A stretch of DNA of 64,000 bases from Streptomyces seoulensis (GTDB taxonomy: Bacteria > Actinomycetota > Actinomycetes > Streptomycetales > Streptomycetaceae): assembly GCF_022846655.1 (NCBI RefSeq), contig NZ_AP025667.1, forward strand, positions 5,121,001-5,185,000. Direction: 5' to 3'. The notes beneath the pieces are model-generated. The model was not told the DNA's origin and made no database searches. It worked only from the letters and a program-made list of their open reading frames with translations. Positions 53,283-62,298 of the stretch are shown here, piece by piece. Position numbers and translations under genes: made by a program. The stretch's first letter is position 1. Every line of letters begins with the position of its first letter.

Positions 53283-56137
53283 GCGGGATCACGGACTTCG
53301 AGGCGCTGCGGCTGGCGCTGGCGGAGAACTCGGAGCGGCCGGAGGGCCCGGCGCGCAACGCGCGTGCGGAGGAACTCCTCACGGAGGCCGAGAAGCTGGA
53401 CATCCCGCTCGCGGTGATCGAGGCGCTCGGCCATCAGGTGAAGGTCTACACCTACAGCTCGGAGAAGGACCGGGCGTTCGTGCCGTTCGCGCGGCTGCTG
53501 CGGATGTGGGACGAGCGGCCGGAGGACTTCGACGCGTACGAGGCGCACACGCTGCACTGGACGTTCAAGTGGATGACGGCGGGCATGCTGGGCCGGCCGC
53601 ACGTCCCGCTGGCGTCGGTGGAGACCTGGCTCGGCGAGATGGAGCGCCGGTACCGGATCGCCGGGTACTCCGAACGGGCCGTGCGGGCTGCGGAGTTCAG
53701 TGTGGCCGCGCACGTCGGGGACGGGGCGCGGGCCGGGCGGGCGTACACGGCGTGGCTGGCCGCCGACCGGGACGACATGGCCGACTGCCACGCCTGCGAG
53801 CTGCACGGGCAGGGGCGCTGGCAGGTGGAGTCGGGCCGGGACGCCGAGGCGCTGGAGCTGTGGCGGCCGGTGCTGGAGGGCGAGTTCGGCTGTGCGCACG
53901 AGCCGCACGGGGTGCTGGCCCGCTCGCTGGCGCCGCTGCTGCGGCTCGGCCGGGTGGAGGAGGCGCGGGCGCACCATCTGCGGGGGCTGAGGCTGGTGCG
54001 GCCGATGGAGAGCATGCGGGACGCGTATGCCGACCATGTGGAGTTCTGCGCGCTGACCGGGAACGAGGCACGAGGGCTGGAGCTGCTGGCGGAGCGGCCC
54101 GCGTATCTCACCGACACCGGGCATCCGCGCAGCCGGCTGAAGTTCCTGGCGGTGGTGGCGCTGCTGATGGACCGGCTGACCGCGCTCGGCCTGGGCGCCC
54201 GGGAGGTGCCGGGTCCCACCGGGCGGACGTGGACCGCGCGGGAGCTGGCCGCGCACGCGCGTGCGGAGGCGCTGGAGCTGGCCGCGCGGTTCGACGAGCG
54301 CAACGGCACCTCGCACATCGGTGACCGGACCCGCGCCCGGATGGCGGCGGAGCCGCTGGTGGAGCGCCTGCCGCTGGGCGTGCGGACGGCTCCGGTCGCG
54401 GCGCCGCCTCCCGTGGCCGAGGAGGGCCCCGAGAAGGAGCCGGACCTGCCCGAGCTGCTGGCACGGGCCCGGCGGCTCTCGGAGACCCTCCAGCCCGACG
54501 CCCCGCAGGCGTGGGCGGCCCTCGCGCGGGCCGCCGAGGGTGCCGGGCTCGACGCACGCGCGCGTGCCGAGCTGGCCGACAACGAGGCGATGTCCCTAGG
54601 CCCCGACGGCGTCCCCGTCTTCGAGCGGGCGGCCGCCCTGTACGCGGAGGCGGGCGACCCCGGCGAGGCGCTGGCGGCACGCGCGCGTGGAGCGTACGTA
54701 CGCGCGCTGACGGGCGAGGCGGACGCGGCGCTGAGGACGGTCGACGGCCTGTACGACGAGGTGCTCGCCCTGTACGCGGAGGAGGCGACCGGCCCCCGGC
54801 CGACGGCGGCGGTGCTGATCAGCAGGGCCCGGGTGCTGATGCGGTGCGTCCACGAGGGGGCACCCGGCGAGGAGGCGGAGCGGGCCGCGCGGGAGGTGCT
54901 GGCGTTCGTCGGCGGCCGCACCGGGGACGACGTACGGCTGGTGGCGCGCGGGGCCGAGGCGCGGGCCATGCTGGCGGAGCTGGCCGAGCTGGGCGGGGAC
55001 CCGGCCCGCGCGGCCGACCTGTTCCGGCGGGCCGCCGCCGAGTACACGGGGGCGGGGCTTCCCTGGTTCGCCGTGGAGTACGAGGCGCGGGTGGGGGCGC
55101 TGGCCCAGCAGCTCGGGGAGCCGGCCGAGGCCGAGCGGGCGCTGCTGGCGGCGCTGGAGCACGGCGGGGCGTACGTGGAGCCGACCGGGCGGGCCCAGTT
55201 GCATCTCCAACTGGCCGAGCTGATCGGCGCGCGGGGCGGTACCGAGGAGGCTGCCGGGCACGCTCTGCGGGCCGCGCGCTGGGCGGACGAGGCGGGCGAG
55301 AGCGGCACCTTCGGCGCCTGGGCCCGGCATCTGCTGGGCGGGCTGCTGCTGCGCCAGGGGCGCTGGACGGAGGCGGCCGAGGTGCTGGAGTCGGCGCTGT
55401 CCGAGCTGTCCGCGGAGGTCCACGGGGACGGTGCGCTGGTGCAGACGCGCTGGTGGCTCGGGGACTGTCTGAGCGAGCTGGGCGAGCACCGGGAGGCGGC
55501 CGAGCACCGGCTGCTGGCGGCCGGGATCGCCGAGCACTGGCCGGAGCAGCAGGACCACGCGACGCTGGCGCACCTGGCCGGTGAGTCCCTGGGCGAGGCG
55601 GATCTCCCGGCGGAGGCGGACCGCGCCTACGTCCGGGCGGGCGAGCTGTGGGAGGCGCTGGGCAACCCGTACTTCACCGTGCGGGCGCTGCGGGCCCGCG
55701 CCTGGCTGGCGCCCCGGCTGGAGGCGGGGGTGCCGGGGGCGCGGGCGCTGATGGGGCGGGCGGTGGACGTGTGCGAGGACGCCCTCGCGGAGGCGGACGA
55801 CCCTCTGGAGCGGGCCCGGCTCACCACCGAACTCGCCCACACGCACCGCCAGTTCGGCGAGCTGCTGGCCAAGGTGGCCGAGGGGCAGGGCGAGGCGGCG
55901 CTGACGGAGCTGGAGCGGTCGGCCGCGCTGTTCGCCACGCTCGGCGCGGACGGTCTGCACGGCCGTACCGGCGCCGAACTGGCCGCCGCGGCGCTGGAGA
56001 GCGACCTCGGCCGGACGGCCGGGGCGAGGGCACGCGCGCGTGCGGTGCTCGCCGCCTACGAGGGCGCCGACGACACGGACGACACCGTCCGCGCCCGGCG
56101 TGAGGCGGCCGCCCGCCTGCTGGAGGCGGCCGGGTGA
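53279..56137 (+). CDS. Large TPR-like repeat protein coupled to the Hsp90 gene
   Basis: A 952-residue cytoplasmic protein, almost entirely helical Ala/Glu/Arg-rich repeats with TPR-like spacing (e.g. AAALYAEAGDPGEALAARA; AADLFRRAAAEYTGAGLPWFA; LGGLLLRQGRWTEAAEVLESAL). A Pro-rich break at about residues 373-385 (APVAAPPPVAEEGPEKEPD) divides two repeat domains. No enzyme motif, signal peptide or membrane span. ATG with GAGGGG upstream, overlapping the Hsp90 stop. Eukaryotic Hsp90 works with TPR co-chaperones, so this may be a partner or client adaptor; that is inference. Confidence 0.8.
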   Translation: MSGITDFEALRLALAENSERPEGPARNARAEELLTEAEKLDIPLAVIEALGHQVKVYTYSSEKDRAFVPFARLLRMWDERPEDFDAYEAHTLHWTFKWMTAGMLGRPHVPLASVETWLGEMERRYRIAGYSERAVRAAEFSVAAHVGDGARAGRAYTAWLAADRDDMADCHACELHGQGRWQVESGRDAEALELWRPVLEGEFGCAHEPHGVLARSLAPLLRLGRVEEARAHHLRGLRLVRPMESMRDAYADHVEFCALTGNEARGLELLAERPAYLTDTGHPRSRLKFLAVVALLMDRLTALGLGAREVPGPTGRTWTARELAAHARAEALELAARFDERNGTSHIGDRTRARMAAEPLVERLPLGVRTAPVAAPPPVAEEGPEKEPDLPELLARARRLSETLQPDAPQAWAALARAAEGAGLDARARAELADNEAMSLGPDGVPVFERAAALYAEAGDPGEALAARARGAYVRALTGEADAALRTVDGLYDEVLALYAEEATGPRPTAAVLISRARVLMRCVHEGAPGEEAERAAREVLAFVGGRTGDDVRLVARGAEARAMLAELAELGGDPARAADLFRRAAAEYTGAGLPWFAVEYEARVGALAQQLGEPAEAERALLAALEHGGAYVEPTGRAQLHLQLAELIGARGGTEEAAGHALRAARWADEAGESGTFGAWARHLLGGLLLRQGRWTEAAEVLESALSELSAEVHGDGALVQTRWWLGDCLSELGEHREAAEHRLLAAGIAEHWPEQQDHATLAHLAGESLGEADLPAEADRAYVRAGELWEALGNPYFTVRALRARAWLAPRLEAGVPGARALMGRAVDVCEDALAEADDPLERARLTTELAHTHRQFGELLAKVAEGQGEAALTELERSAALFATLGADGLHGRTGAELAAAALESDLGRTAGARARARAVLAAYEGADDTDDTVRARREAAARLLEAAG

Positions 56138-56147
56138 GTCCGGTTCC

Positions 56148-57803
56148 TCACTCCACGCCGATGAGCAGCAGCGATCCCTGGCGGCCGCCCCGGTAGACCA
56201 CGGTGTCGACGGCGAGGTAGGACTCGCGGACGCGGGCTTCGAGGCGGTCGGCGACCGTCTCGGGGGCCTCGTCGCCGACGACGAGGGTGACCAGCTCGCC
56301 GCCCGCCTGGAGCATGCGGTCGAGCACGGTCTCGGCGGTGCCGGTGAGGTTCCGGCCGATCACGGCCACATCGCCGTCGATCAGCCCCAGCACGTCCCCG
56401 GCCTGGCAGATGCCGGCGGTCGTCCACGACTGGCGTTCGGCGACGAGGACCTCGGCGTAGCGGGTGGCGCCCGCGGCGGAGGTCATCTGGACCACGTCCT
56501 CGTCGAACCGTCGCTCCGGCTCGTGCACGGCGAGCGCGGCGATGCCCTGGACCGCCGAGCGGGTCGGGATGAGCGCGACCCGGACGCCCTCGGCGCGGGC
56601 CTGCTCGGCGGCCGCGGCGGCGGTGTGGCGCAGTTCGGCGTCGTTGGGCAGCAGGACGACCTCGCGCGCGTGGGCGCGCCTGAGGGCCTGGGCCAGCTCC
56701 CCGCTGGCGGGCGGTTCGCCGGGGCGGGCGAGGACGGTGGTGGCGCCGGCGTCGGCATACAGCCCGGCCAGTCCCTCGCCGGGCACCACGGCGACCACGG
56801 CCCGCTGCGCCCGTTCGCGCGGCGGCCGCTGCCCGCCCGTGTGGACGTCACCGGCGGCGAAGTGGGTGATCCTGATCCGGTACGGCCGCCCGGCCTCGAT
56901 GCCCGCCTCCACGGCGGCACCGGCGTCGTCGACGTGCACATGGACGTTCCACAGCCCGTCGCCGCCGACCACGACCAGGGAGTCGCCCAGGGGGTCGAGC
57001 CGTTCGCGGAGCCGGGCCACGGCCGCGTCGTCGGCCTCGAGGAGGTAGATCACCTCGTAGGCGGGCCCGCCCTCTCCGGTGTGCTCCGGAGCGTCCGGGC
57101 AGGCGACGGGCTCGGCGGGCGCGGTGTGGGGCTCCTCCGGCACCGCCTCTCCCGTGAGTGCCTCCACCAGGGCCGCCAGCACCGTGACCAGGCCGCGTCC
57201 GCCCGCGTCCACGACCCCGGCGCGGCCGAGCACGGCCAGTTGGCCGGGGGTGGCCGCCAGGGCGGCCCGGGCGCCCTCGTAGGCGGCCAGCGCGACCCTC
57301 CCGCAGTCGCCCTCGGCCCCGTCGGCGGCGTCGGCGGCGGCCGAGGCGACGGTCAGGACGGTGCCCTCGACCGGGTGGGCGACGGCCTCGCGGGCGGCGT
57401 CGGCGGCCCGGCGCAGGGCCAGGCGCAGGCCGGTGCCGTCGGTGTGAGGGGCGTCACCCGCCTCGGGGGCGGCGAGCACCTGGGCCATGCCGCGCAGCAA
57501 CTGGGCGAGGATCGTGCCGGAGTTCCCGCGGGCGCCGATGAGCGCGCCGTGGGCCATCGCGCGCAGGGCGTCCGCGAGGGAGGGACCGTCGGCGCCCTGC
57601 TCGTATCCGGCGAACACCGCCTCGACGGCCGTGGCGGCCGATTCCGCGGTCAGGTAGAGGTTGGTGCCGGTGTCCCCGTCGGCGACGGGATAGACGTTGA
57701 TCGCGTCGATCTCCTCGCGCACGCGCCCCAGCGCCCGCAGCGCCAGACCGCACCAGGTGCGCACCGCGAGAGCATCGAGGAATGTCTGCGGCACCTGCGC
57801 CAC
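56148..57803 (-). CDS. DAK2-domain protein, FakA/YloV-like
   Basis: A 551-residue protein with an N-terminal DAK2 (dihydroxyacetone kinase L) domain: INVYPVADGDTGTNLYLT binds nucleotide, and GARGNSGTILAQLLRG follows. The C-terminal DegV-like and DAK-associated regions match FakA, which phosphorylates FakB-bound fatty acids for phospholipid synthesis. The GTG at 57803 with GGGAGG five bases before gives MAQVPQTFLDALAV. Its stop is 10 bases from that of the TPR-like gene (convergent). Fatty-acid kinase activity is by family only. Confidence 0.85.
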   Translation of the reverse strand: MAQVPQTFLDALAVRTWCGLALRALGRVREEIDAINVYPVADGDTGTNLYLTAESAATAVEAVFAGYEQGADGPSLADALRAMAHGALIGARGNSGTILAQLLRGMAQVLAAPEAGDAPHTDGTGLRLALRRAADAAREAVAHPVEGTVLTVASAAADAADGAEGDCGRVALAAYEGARAALAATPGQLAVLGRAGVVDAGGRGLVTVLAALVEALTGEAVPEEPHTAPAEPVACPDAPEHTGEGGPAYEVIYLLEADDAAVARLRERLDPLGDSLVVVGGDGLWNVHVHVDDAGAAVEAGIEAGRPYRIRITHFAAGDVHTGGQRPPRERAQRAVVAVVPGEGLAGLYADAGATTVLARPGEPPASGELAQALRRAHAREVVLLPNDAELRHTAAAAAEQARAEGVRVALIPTRSAVQGIAALAVHEPERRFDEDVVQMTSAAGATRYAEVLVAERQSWTTAGICQAGDVLGLIDGDVAVIGRNLTGTAETVLDRMLQAGGELVTLVVGDEAPETVADRLEARVRESYLAVDTVVYRGGRQGSLLLIGVE

Positions 57804-57988
57804 CTGCGCCTCCCTGTGGCTGGACGTGGGACGCAGCGTAGACCGTGGGACGGCGTCCACCGCAGGAGGGCCGGGCACGAGGTGCCTGGCCACCATGGTA
57901 GTTTCGTTGTACGGAAGCAGTCGTTGTATGCTGCTCCGGTTGCCCGATCCCGATCGGGCCATTCCCCCTGGCACCGCCACTCAAGATC

Positions 57989-58026
57989 TCAGGTTTACCT
58001 GATCTCGATCCCGGCATGCCGGGATC
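57989..58026 (+). promoter_or_regulatory. Palindromes in the rpmB leader
   Basis: TCAGGT-TT-ACCTGA at 57989-58002 and a perfect 20-base palindrome at 58007-58026 lie together 36-73 bases upstream of the rpmB start. They could be RNA hairpins acting in attenuation or L28 control, or protein binding sites. Weak promoter-like TATGCT lies at 57927-57932. Confidence 0.4.
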
Positions 58027-58061
58027 AACCGTAAGAGCATCTGAAGTCTTTGGAGTGACCC

Positions 58062-58247
58062 GTGGCTGCCAACTGCGACGTCTGCGGCAAGGGGCCGGGC
58101 TTCGGCAACAACATCTCGCACTCGCACCGCCGTACGCCCCGTCGCTGGAACCCGAACATCCAGCGCGTCCGTACCGTGGTCGGCGGGACGCCGAAGCGCG
58201 TGAACGCTTGCACCTCGTGCATCAAGGCCGGCAAGGTCTCGCGCTGA
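58062..58247 (+). CDS. rpmB: 50S ribosomal protein L28
   Basis: A 61-residue L28 ([21 protein letters not shown]) with CDVC and CTSC, the zinc-binding C+ form. GTG start with GGAG six bases upstream. It is transcribed alone rightward, divergent from the DAK2 gene and ended by a long hairpin. Confidence 0.96.
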   Translation: MAANCDVCGKGPGFGNNISHSHRRTPRRWNPNIQRVRTVVGGTPKRVNACTSCIKAGKVSR

Positions 58248-58281
58248 CGCACAGCTAAGCGCGCGGCCATAGTCGGTTGCT

Positions 58282-58320
58282 GCAATGAGCCGGTCCACCT
58301 CGTGTGGGCCGGCTCATTGC
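58282..58320. terminator. Bidirectional terminator between rpmB and thiD
   Basis: A 17-base stem with one G-U pair, 58282-58298 with 58304-58320, and a 5-base loop, between converging genes. Confidence 0.85.
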
Positions 58321-58329
58321 GTTGCCCGT

Positions 58330-59133
58330 TCACCGTCCCAGGCGCCATGCATGGTCCACGGGCCCGATACCGCCGCCGAGCGCGAACCCGTGGGCGATCG
58401 CCCCGGTGACGTACTCCTTGGCCGCCGCGACCGCCTCCGGCACGGCCAGCCCCTTCGCCAGCCCTGACGCGATCGCGGAGGCGAGGGTGCAGCCCGTGCC
58501 GTGCGTGTGCCGGTTGTCGTGGCGCGGGGCGCGCAGCCGGAACTCCTCAGTGCCGTCGGTGAGCAGATCCACCGCCTCCCCCGTGAGATGCCCGCCCTTG
58601 ATGAGCACCCACTCGGGCCCGTACGTCAGTACGGCTTCGGCCGCCGGGCGCAGATCCGCCTCCGAAGTGACCCGGACTCCTGTGAGTTGGGCCACTTCGT
58701 CCAGGTTCGGGGTGGCCACCGTCGCCACCGGGAGCAGCCGGGTGCGCACCGAGTCCAGGGCGGAGGCGGCCAGCAGCGGGTCACCGTGCTTGGAGACGCC
58801 CACCGGGTCCACCACGACGGGCGCGTCCGTGCCGGAGATCAACTCCGCGACCGCCTCGACCAGTTCCGCCGAGGCCAGCATGCCGGTCTTCACGGCCTGT
58901 ACGCCGATGTCGTCCACCACGCTGCGGTACTGCGCCCGCACGGCCTCCACCGGCAGTTCCCAGGCCCCCTGCACGCCCAGGGAGTTCTGCGCGGTCACGG
59001 CCGTGATCACGCTCATCCCGTGCACGCCGAGCGCCAGCATTGTCTTCAGGTCCGCCTGGATGCCCGCTCCGCCACCGGAGTCCGAGCCGGCCACCGTGAG
59101 GACGCGCGGCGGCGCCTGCCCGGCGGGCCTCAC
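58330..59133 (-). CDS. thiD: Hydroxymethylpyrimidine/phosphomethylpyrimidine kinase
   Basis: A 267-residue ThiD making HMP pyrophosphate for thiamine. N-terminal [32 protein letters not shown], and the C-terminal [18 protein letters not shown] containing the catalytic aspartate region and anion hole. The GTG at 59133 overlaps the thiL stop (GTGA). thiL-thiD form an operon. Confidence 0.94.
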   Translation of the reverse strand: MRPAGQAPPRVLTVAGSDSGGGAGIQADLKTMLALGVHGMSVITAVTAQNSLGVQGAWELPVEAVRAQYRSVVDDIGVQAVKTGMLASAELVEAVAELISGTDAPVVVDPVGVSKHGDPLLAASALDSVRTRLLPVATVATPNLDEVAQLTGVRVTSEADLRPAAEAVLTYGPEWVLIKGGHLTGEAVDLLTDGTEEFRLRAPRHDNRHTHGTGCTLASAIASGLAKGLAVPEAVAAAKEYVTGAIAHGFALGGGIGPVDHAWRLGR

Positions 59134-60092
59134 TCGGGGTCCCCGAAGTGGTCCCAGCCACCCGTGTTCGTCCAGGGCGCCCCGTCCACGGTGACCTGGG
59201 GCAGCGCCGAGGGGTTGAGCACCTCGCCGATGACCTTCCAGCGGGCCGGGAGCTTGGTGTCGGGCGGGAAGGTGGCCACGATCGCGTGGTCCTCTCCCCC
59301 GGTGAGCACCCACTGGATCGGGTCCACCCCGACCGCCTGGCCGATGTCGTTCATCTGGGTGGGGATGTCGATCGCGCCGGAGCGGATGTCGATCCGGACC
59401 TTGCTGGCCTCCGCGATGTGCCCGAGGTCGGCGATCAGTCCGTCGCTCACGTCGCACATGGCGGTCGCGCCGAGCGCGGCTGCCGCAGGGCCCGCGTGGT
59501 ACGGCGGCTCGGGGCGGCGGTGGGCCTCCACGAAGGCGCGCGGCGAACGGAAGCCCCGCGAGAGCACCGCGTACCCGGCCGCGGACCAGCCCAGCCAGCC
59601 CGTGACGGCCACCAGGTCGCCGGGCTGGGCGCCCGCGCGGGTCACCGGTTCCTGGTTGCGCAGATCGCCGAGCGCGGTGATCGACACCATGATCGTGTCG
59701 CCGCGCACGACGTCCCCGCCGACCACGGCGGCGCCCGCGACCTGGCACTCGTCGCGCAGGCCGTCCATCATCTCGGTCGGCCAGGTCACCGCGAGTTCGG
59801 CCGGGACGACCAGGCCGAGCAGCAGCGCGGTGGGCACGGCGCCCATCGCGGCGATGTCGGCGAGGTTCTGGGCCGCCGCCTTGCGGCCCACGTCGTACGC
59901 CGTGGACCAGTCGCGGCGGAAGTGCCGGCCCTCCAGCAGGATGTCGGTGCTCGCCACCACCCGGCGGTCCGGGGCGGCGACCACGGCGGCGTCGTCACCG
60001 GGGCCGACCCGGACCGCCGGGGTGGTGGTGAGACGGGAGGTCAGCTCCCGGATGAGCCCGAACTCACCAAGCTCACCCACTGTGCCCTTCAT
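59130..60092 (-). CDS. thiL: Thiamine-monophosphate kinase
   Basis: A 320-residue ThiL making thiamine diphosphate. Motifs: [30 protein letters not shown] region split around GDDAA and STDI, GDVVRGD and [15 protein letters not shown]. The ATG at 60092 ([13 protein letters not shown]) was chosen; the longer frame lies in the promoter of the divergent Lrp-like gene. First gene of thiL-thiD. Confidence 0.93.
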   Translation of the reverse strand: MKGTVGELGEFGLIRELTSRLTTTPAVRVGPGDDAAVVAAPDRRVVASTDILLEGRHFRRDWSTAYDVGRKAAAQNLADIAAMGAVPTALLLGLVVPAELAVTWPTEMMDGLRDECQVAGAAVVGGDVVRGDTIMVSITALGDLRNQEPVTRAGAQPGDLVAVTGWLGWSAAGYAVLSRGFRSPRAFVEAHRRPEPPYHAGPAAAALGATAMCDVSDGLIADLGHIAEASKVRIDIRSGAIDIPTQMNDIGQAVGVDPIQWVLTGGEDHAIVATFPPDTKLPARWKVIGEVLNPSALPQVTVDGAPWTNTGGWDHFGDPE

Positions 60093-60298
60093 GGCCTCAA
60101 GCCCCTTCTGTACCTGTCCCGTGCCCGGTCGCGCGTCATCAGTGTCCCCGATACGGTCGAGGTGACCGTCAACTTCCGTCGTGCCCGCACCCCGGCGCGC
60201 GTGCCCCGTCTCCCAAGGGTCTCCCCCCGAAGAGCGGCGACGCGATACCGTGGCGTTCCTCTTTCCCACATGATCCTCGTGGCCGCCCTGGAGGTTCC

Positions 60299-60532
60299 GT
60301 GGTACAGGCGTACATCCTGATCCAGACCGAGGTCGGCAAGGCGTCGACCGTCGCCGAGACGATCGGCAAGATCCCTGGTGTGATCCAGGCCGAGGACGTG
60401 ACGGGACCCTATGACGTCATCGTCCGCGCCCAGTCCGACACCGTCGACGAACTGGGTCGCATGGTGGTCGCCAAGGTCCAGCAAGTGGACGGCATCACAC
60501 GCACCCTGACCTGCCCGGTCGTGCATCTGTAG
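60299..60532 (+). CDS. Stand-alone Lrp/AsnC ligand-binding (RAM) domain protein
   Basis: A 77-residue protein equal to the Lrp/AsnC effector domain with no DNA-binding helix (VQAYILIQTEVGKAS...GPYDVIVRAQSDTVDEL). Such stand-alone RAM domains form rings and may modulate full-length Lrp proteins by mixed assembly. GTG start with GGAGG four bases upstream. It lies between thiL (divergent) and a lipoprotein gene. Ligand unknown. Confidence 0.88.
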   Translation: MVQAYILIQTEVGKASTVAETIGKIPGVIQAEDVTGPYDVIVRAQSDTVDELGRMVVAKVQQVDGITRTLTCPVVHL

Positions 60533-60552
60533 CCCCCGTCTACCCTTGGCCG

Positions 60553-61071
60553 GTGAACTTCTTCCGTCACCGGCCCCTCGGCCTGCTCGCGCCCGCGCTG
60601 CTGATCGCGGTCGCGGGCTGTTCCACGGCGGACGACGGCACCGCGGTCGCGGCTCCCAGCCCCGACGCGCGGACCGCCCCCCTGTGCCGGCGTCTGGACG
60701 AGGCGCTGCCCGGGAAGGTGGACGGCCGGCACCGCGACGACCCCCGGCCCGCTTCCGCCTACACGGCGGGCTGGTCGGGCCCGGCGATCATACTGCGCTG
60801 CGGGGTGGTCCGGCCGCCGAAGATGATCTCCCCGGACGTCGCCCAGGGCCATGACCCCGACGCGCTCGCCGGCGGGGTCGACGGCGTGGACTGGCTGATG
60901 GAGAAGCGGGACGACGGATCACTGCGCTTCACCACGTCGGGCCGCCGCGCCTACGTACAGGTGACGCTGCCGAAGGAACTGTCCGGCCCGGACGACTCGA
61001 CGGCGGTGCTGGTCGGCCTGGCCCCGGCCGTGAAGAAGGCGATCCCCGAGGGGATCGCCTCCATGCGGTGA
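60553..61071 (+). CDS. DUF3515 lipoprotein
   Basis: A 172-residue exported lipoprotein. Signal peptide with a lipobox at IAVAGC (Cys23), then a DUF3515 domain with two cysteines (PLCRRLD and ILRCGV) that may pair. Actinobacterial DUF3515 proteins have no established function; they commonly lie next to ddl, as here. GTG start at 60553. The 3' end contains a perfect hairpin. Confidence 0.85.
   Translation: MNFFRHRPLGLLAPALLIAVAGCSTADDGTAVAAPSPDARTAPLCRRLDEALPGKVDGRHRDDPRPASAYTAGWSGPAIILRCGVVRPPKMISPDVAQGHDPDALAGGVDGVDWLMEKRDDGSLRFTTSGRRAYVQVTLPKELSGPDDSTAVLVGLAPAVKKAIPEGIASMR
61038..61059. terminator. Hairpin inside the DUF3515 3' end
   Basis: GGCGATCCCC at 61038-61047 pairs perfectly with GGGGATCGCC at 61050-61059. 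It lies within the last 40 bases of the coding sequence, between converging genes, and may act as a terminator for ddl. Confidence 0.4.
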
Positions 61072-61081
61072 TGCCGGGGAA

Positions 61082-62239
61082 CTAGCGCAGGCCGGTCGAA
61101 CGGCGCAGCGCCGCCTGGACCAGGCGGTCCACCAGTTCCGCGTAGCCGATGCCGGACGCCTCCCACATCTTGGGGTACATCGAGATCGGCGTGAAGCCGG
61201 GCAGGGTGTTGATCTCGTTGATGACGAACTCGCCGTCGTCGGTGAGGAAGAAGTCCGCGCGAACCAGGCCCTCGCAGGACGCCGCCTCGAACGCCTCGAC
61301 CGCGAGCCGCTGGATCTCGGCGGTCTGCTCGTCGGTGAGCGGGGCCGGGACGACACCGGGGTTGGAGTCGATGTACTTGGCGTCGAAGTCGTAGTACGCG
61401 TGCGCGCTGGGCGGCGGGATCTCGGCCGGGACGGAGGCGCGCGGGCCGTCCTCGAACTCCAGGACGCCGCACTCGATCTCGCGGCCGGACAGCGCGGCCT
61501 CCACGATGATCTTCGGGTCGTGGCTCTGGGCCTCGGCGATGGCCTCGTCCAGCCCGGCCAGGTCGTCGACCTTGGTGATGCCGATGGAGGAGCCGGCGCG
61601 GGCGGGCTTCACGAACAGCGGCCAGCCGTGCTCACCGGCGAAGTCCACGATCTTCTTGCGGGCGGCGGACTGGTCCTGCTGCCACTCACGGGGCCGGATC
61701 ACCACGTACGGGCCGACCTTGAGCCCGAAGGAGGTGAACACCCGCTTCATGTAGTCCTTGTCCTGGCCGACGGCCGAGGCGAGCACACCCGAGCCGACGT
61801 AGGGCACACCGGAGAGTTCCAGCAGCCCCTGGAGGGTGCCGTCCTCGCCGAAGGGGCCGTGCAGCACCGGGAAGACCACGTCGACCTCGCCGAGCGCCTT
61901 GGGCACGGCGCCGGGCTCGCTGTAGACGACCTCGCGGTTGGCGGGGTCGACGGGGAGCACCACTCCGCCCTCGGTGGACTCCGCCACGTCCAGGACCTCC
62001 GGGGTGCGGCGGTCCGTGATGGCCATCCGCTGCGGCTCGTCGGCCGTCAGCACCCAGCGGCCGTCACGGGTGATACCGATCGGCAGGACGTCGTACTTGG
62101 TCCGGTCGATGGCGCCCAGGACGGCACCCGCGGTGACCGTGGAGATCCCGTGTTCGGAGCTGCGGCCGCCGAACACGACCGCCACACGCGGCTTGCGGGG
62201 CTGCTGCTCAGGGCTCTGGGGGAGGTTCTCGGTGCTCAT
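61082..62239 (-). CDS. ddl: D-alanine-D-alanine ligase
   Basis: A 385-residue ATP-grasp ligase making the D-Ala-D-Ala stem dipeptide. VAVVFGGRSSEHGIS, PYVGSGVLASAVGQDKDYMKRVF and the C-terminal FLTDDGEFVINEINTLPGFTPISMYPKMW signature (metal-binding Glu and Asn) are present. Serine or lactate specificity cannot be excluded, but the position beside gpsA and the length fit the housekeeping enzyme. Convergent with the DUF3515 gene. Confidence 0.94.
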   Translation of the reverse strand: MSTENLPQSPEQQPRKPRVAVVFGGRSSEHGISTVTAGAVLGAIDRTKYDVLPIGITRDGRWVLTADEPQRMAITDRRTPEVLDVAESTEGGVVLPVDPANREVVYSEPGAVPKALGEVDVVFPVLHGPFGEDGTLQGLLELSGVPYVGSGVLASAVGQDKDYMKRVFTSFGLKVGPYVVIRPREWQQDQSAARKKIVDFAGEHGWPLFVKPARAGSSIGITKVDDLAGLDEAIAEAQSHDPKIIVEAALSGREIECGVLEFEDGPRASVPAEIPPPSAHAYYDFDAKYIDSNPGVVPAPLTDEQTAEIQRLAVEAFEAASCEGLVRADFFLTDDGEFVINEINTLPGFTPISMYPKMWEASGIGYAELVDRLVQAALRRSTGLR

Positions 62240-62298
62240 ATCGCGTTGAGAGTACCCGTTGGTAGGGCCCCGAGACAGCGTCGACCCGGCGCTTTCGC

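Noticed and set aside
57907-57932. TTGTAC...TATGCT as the rpmB promoter
   Set aside because: The spacing is only 14 bases, too short for a standard promoter; mentioned only as promoter-like.
56040-58034. 664-residue plus-strand frame opposite the DAK2 gene
   Set aside because: Antisense shadow; no motif or ribosome-binding site.
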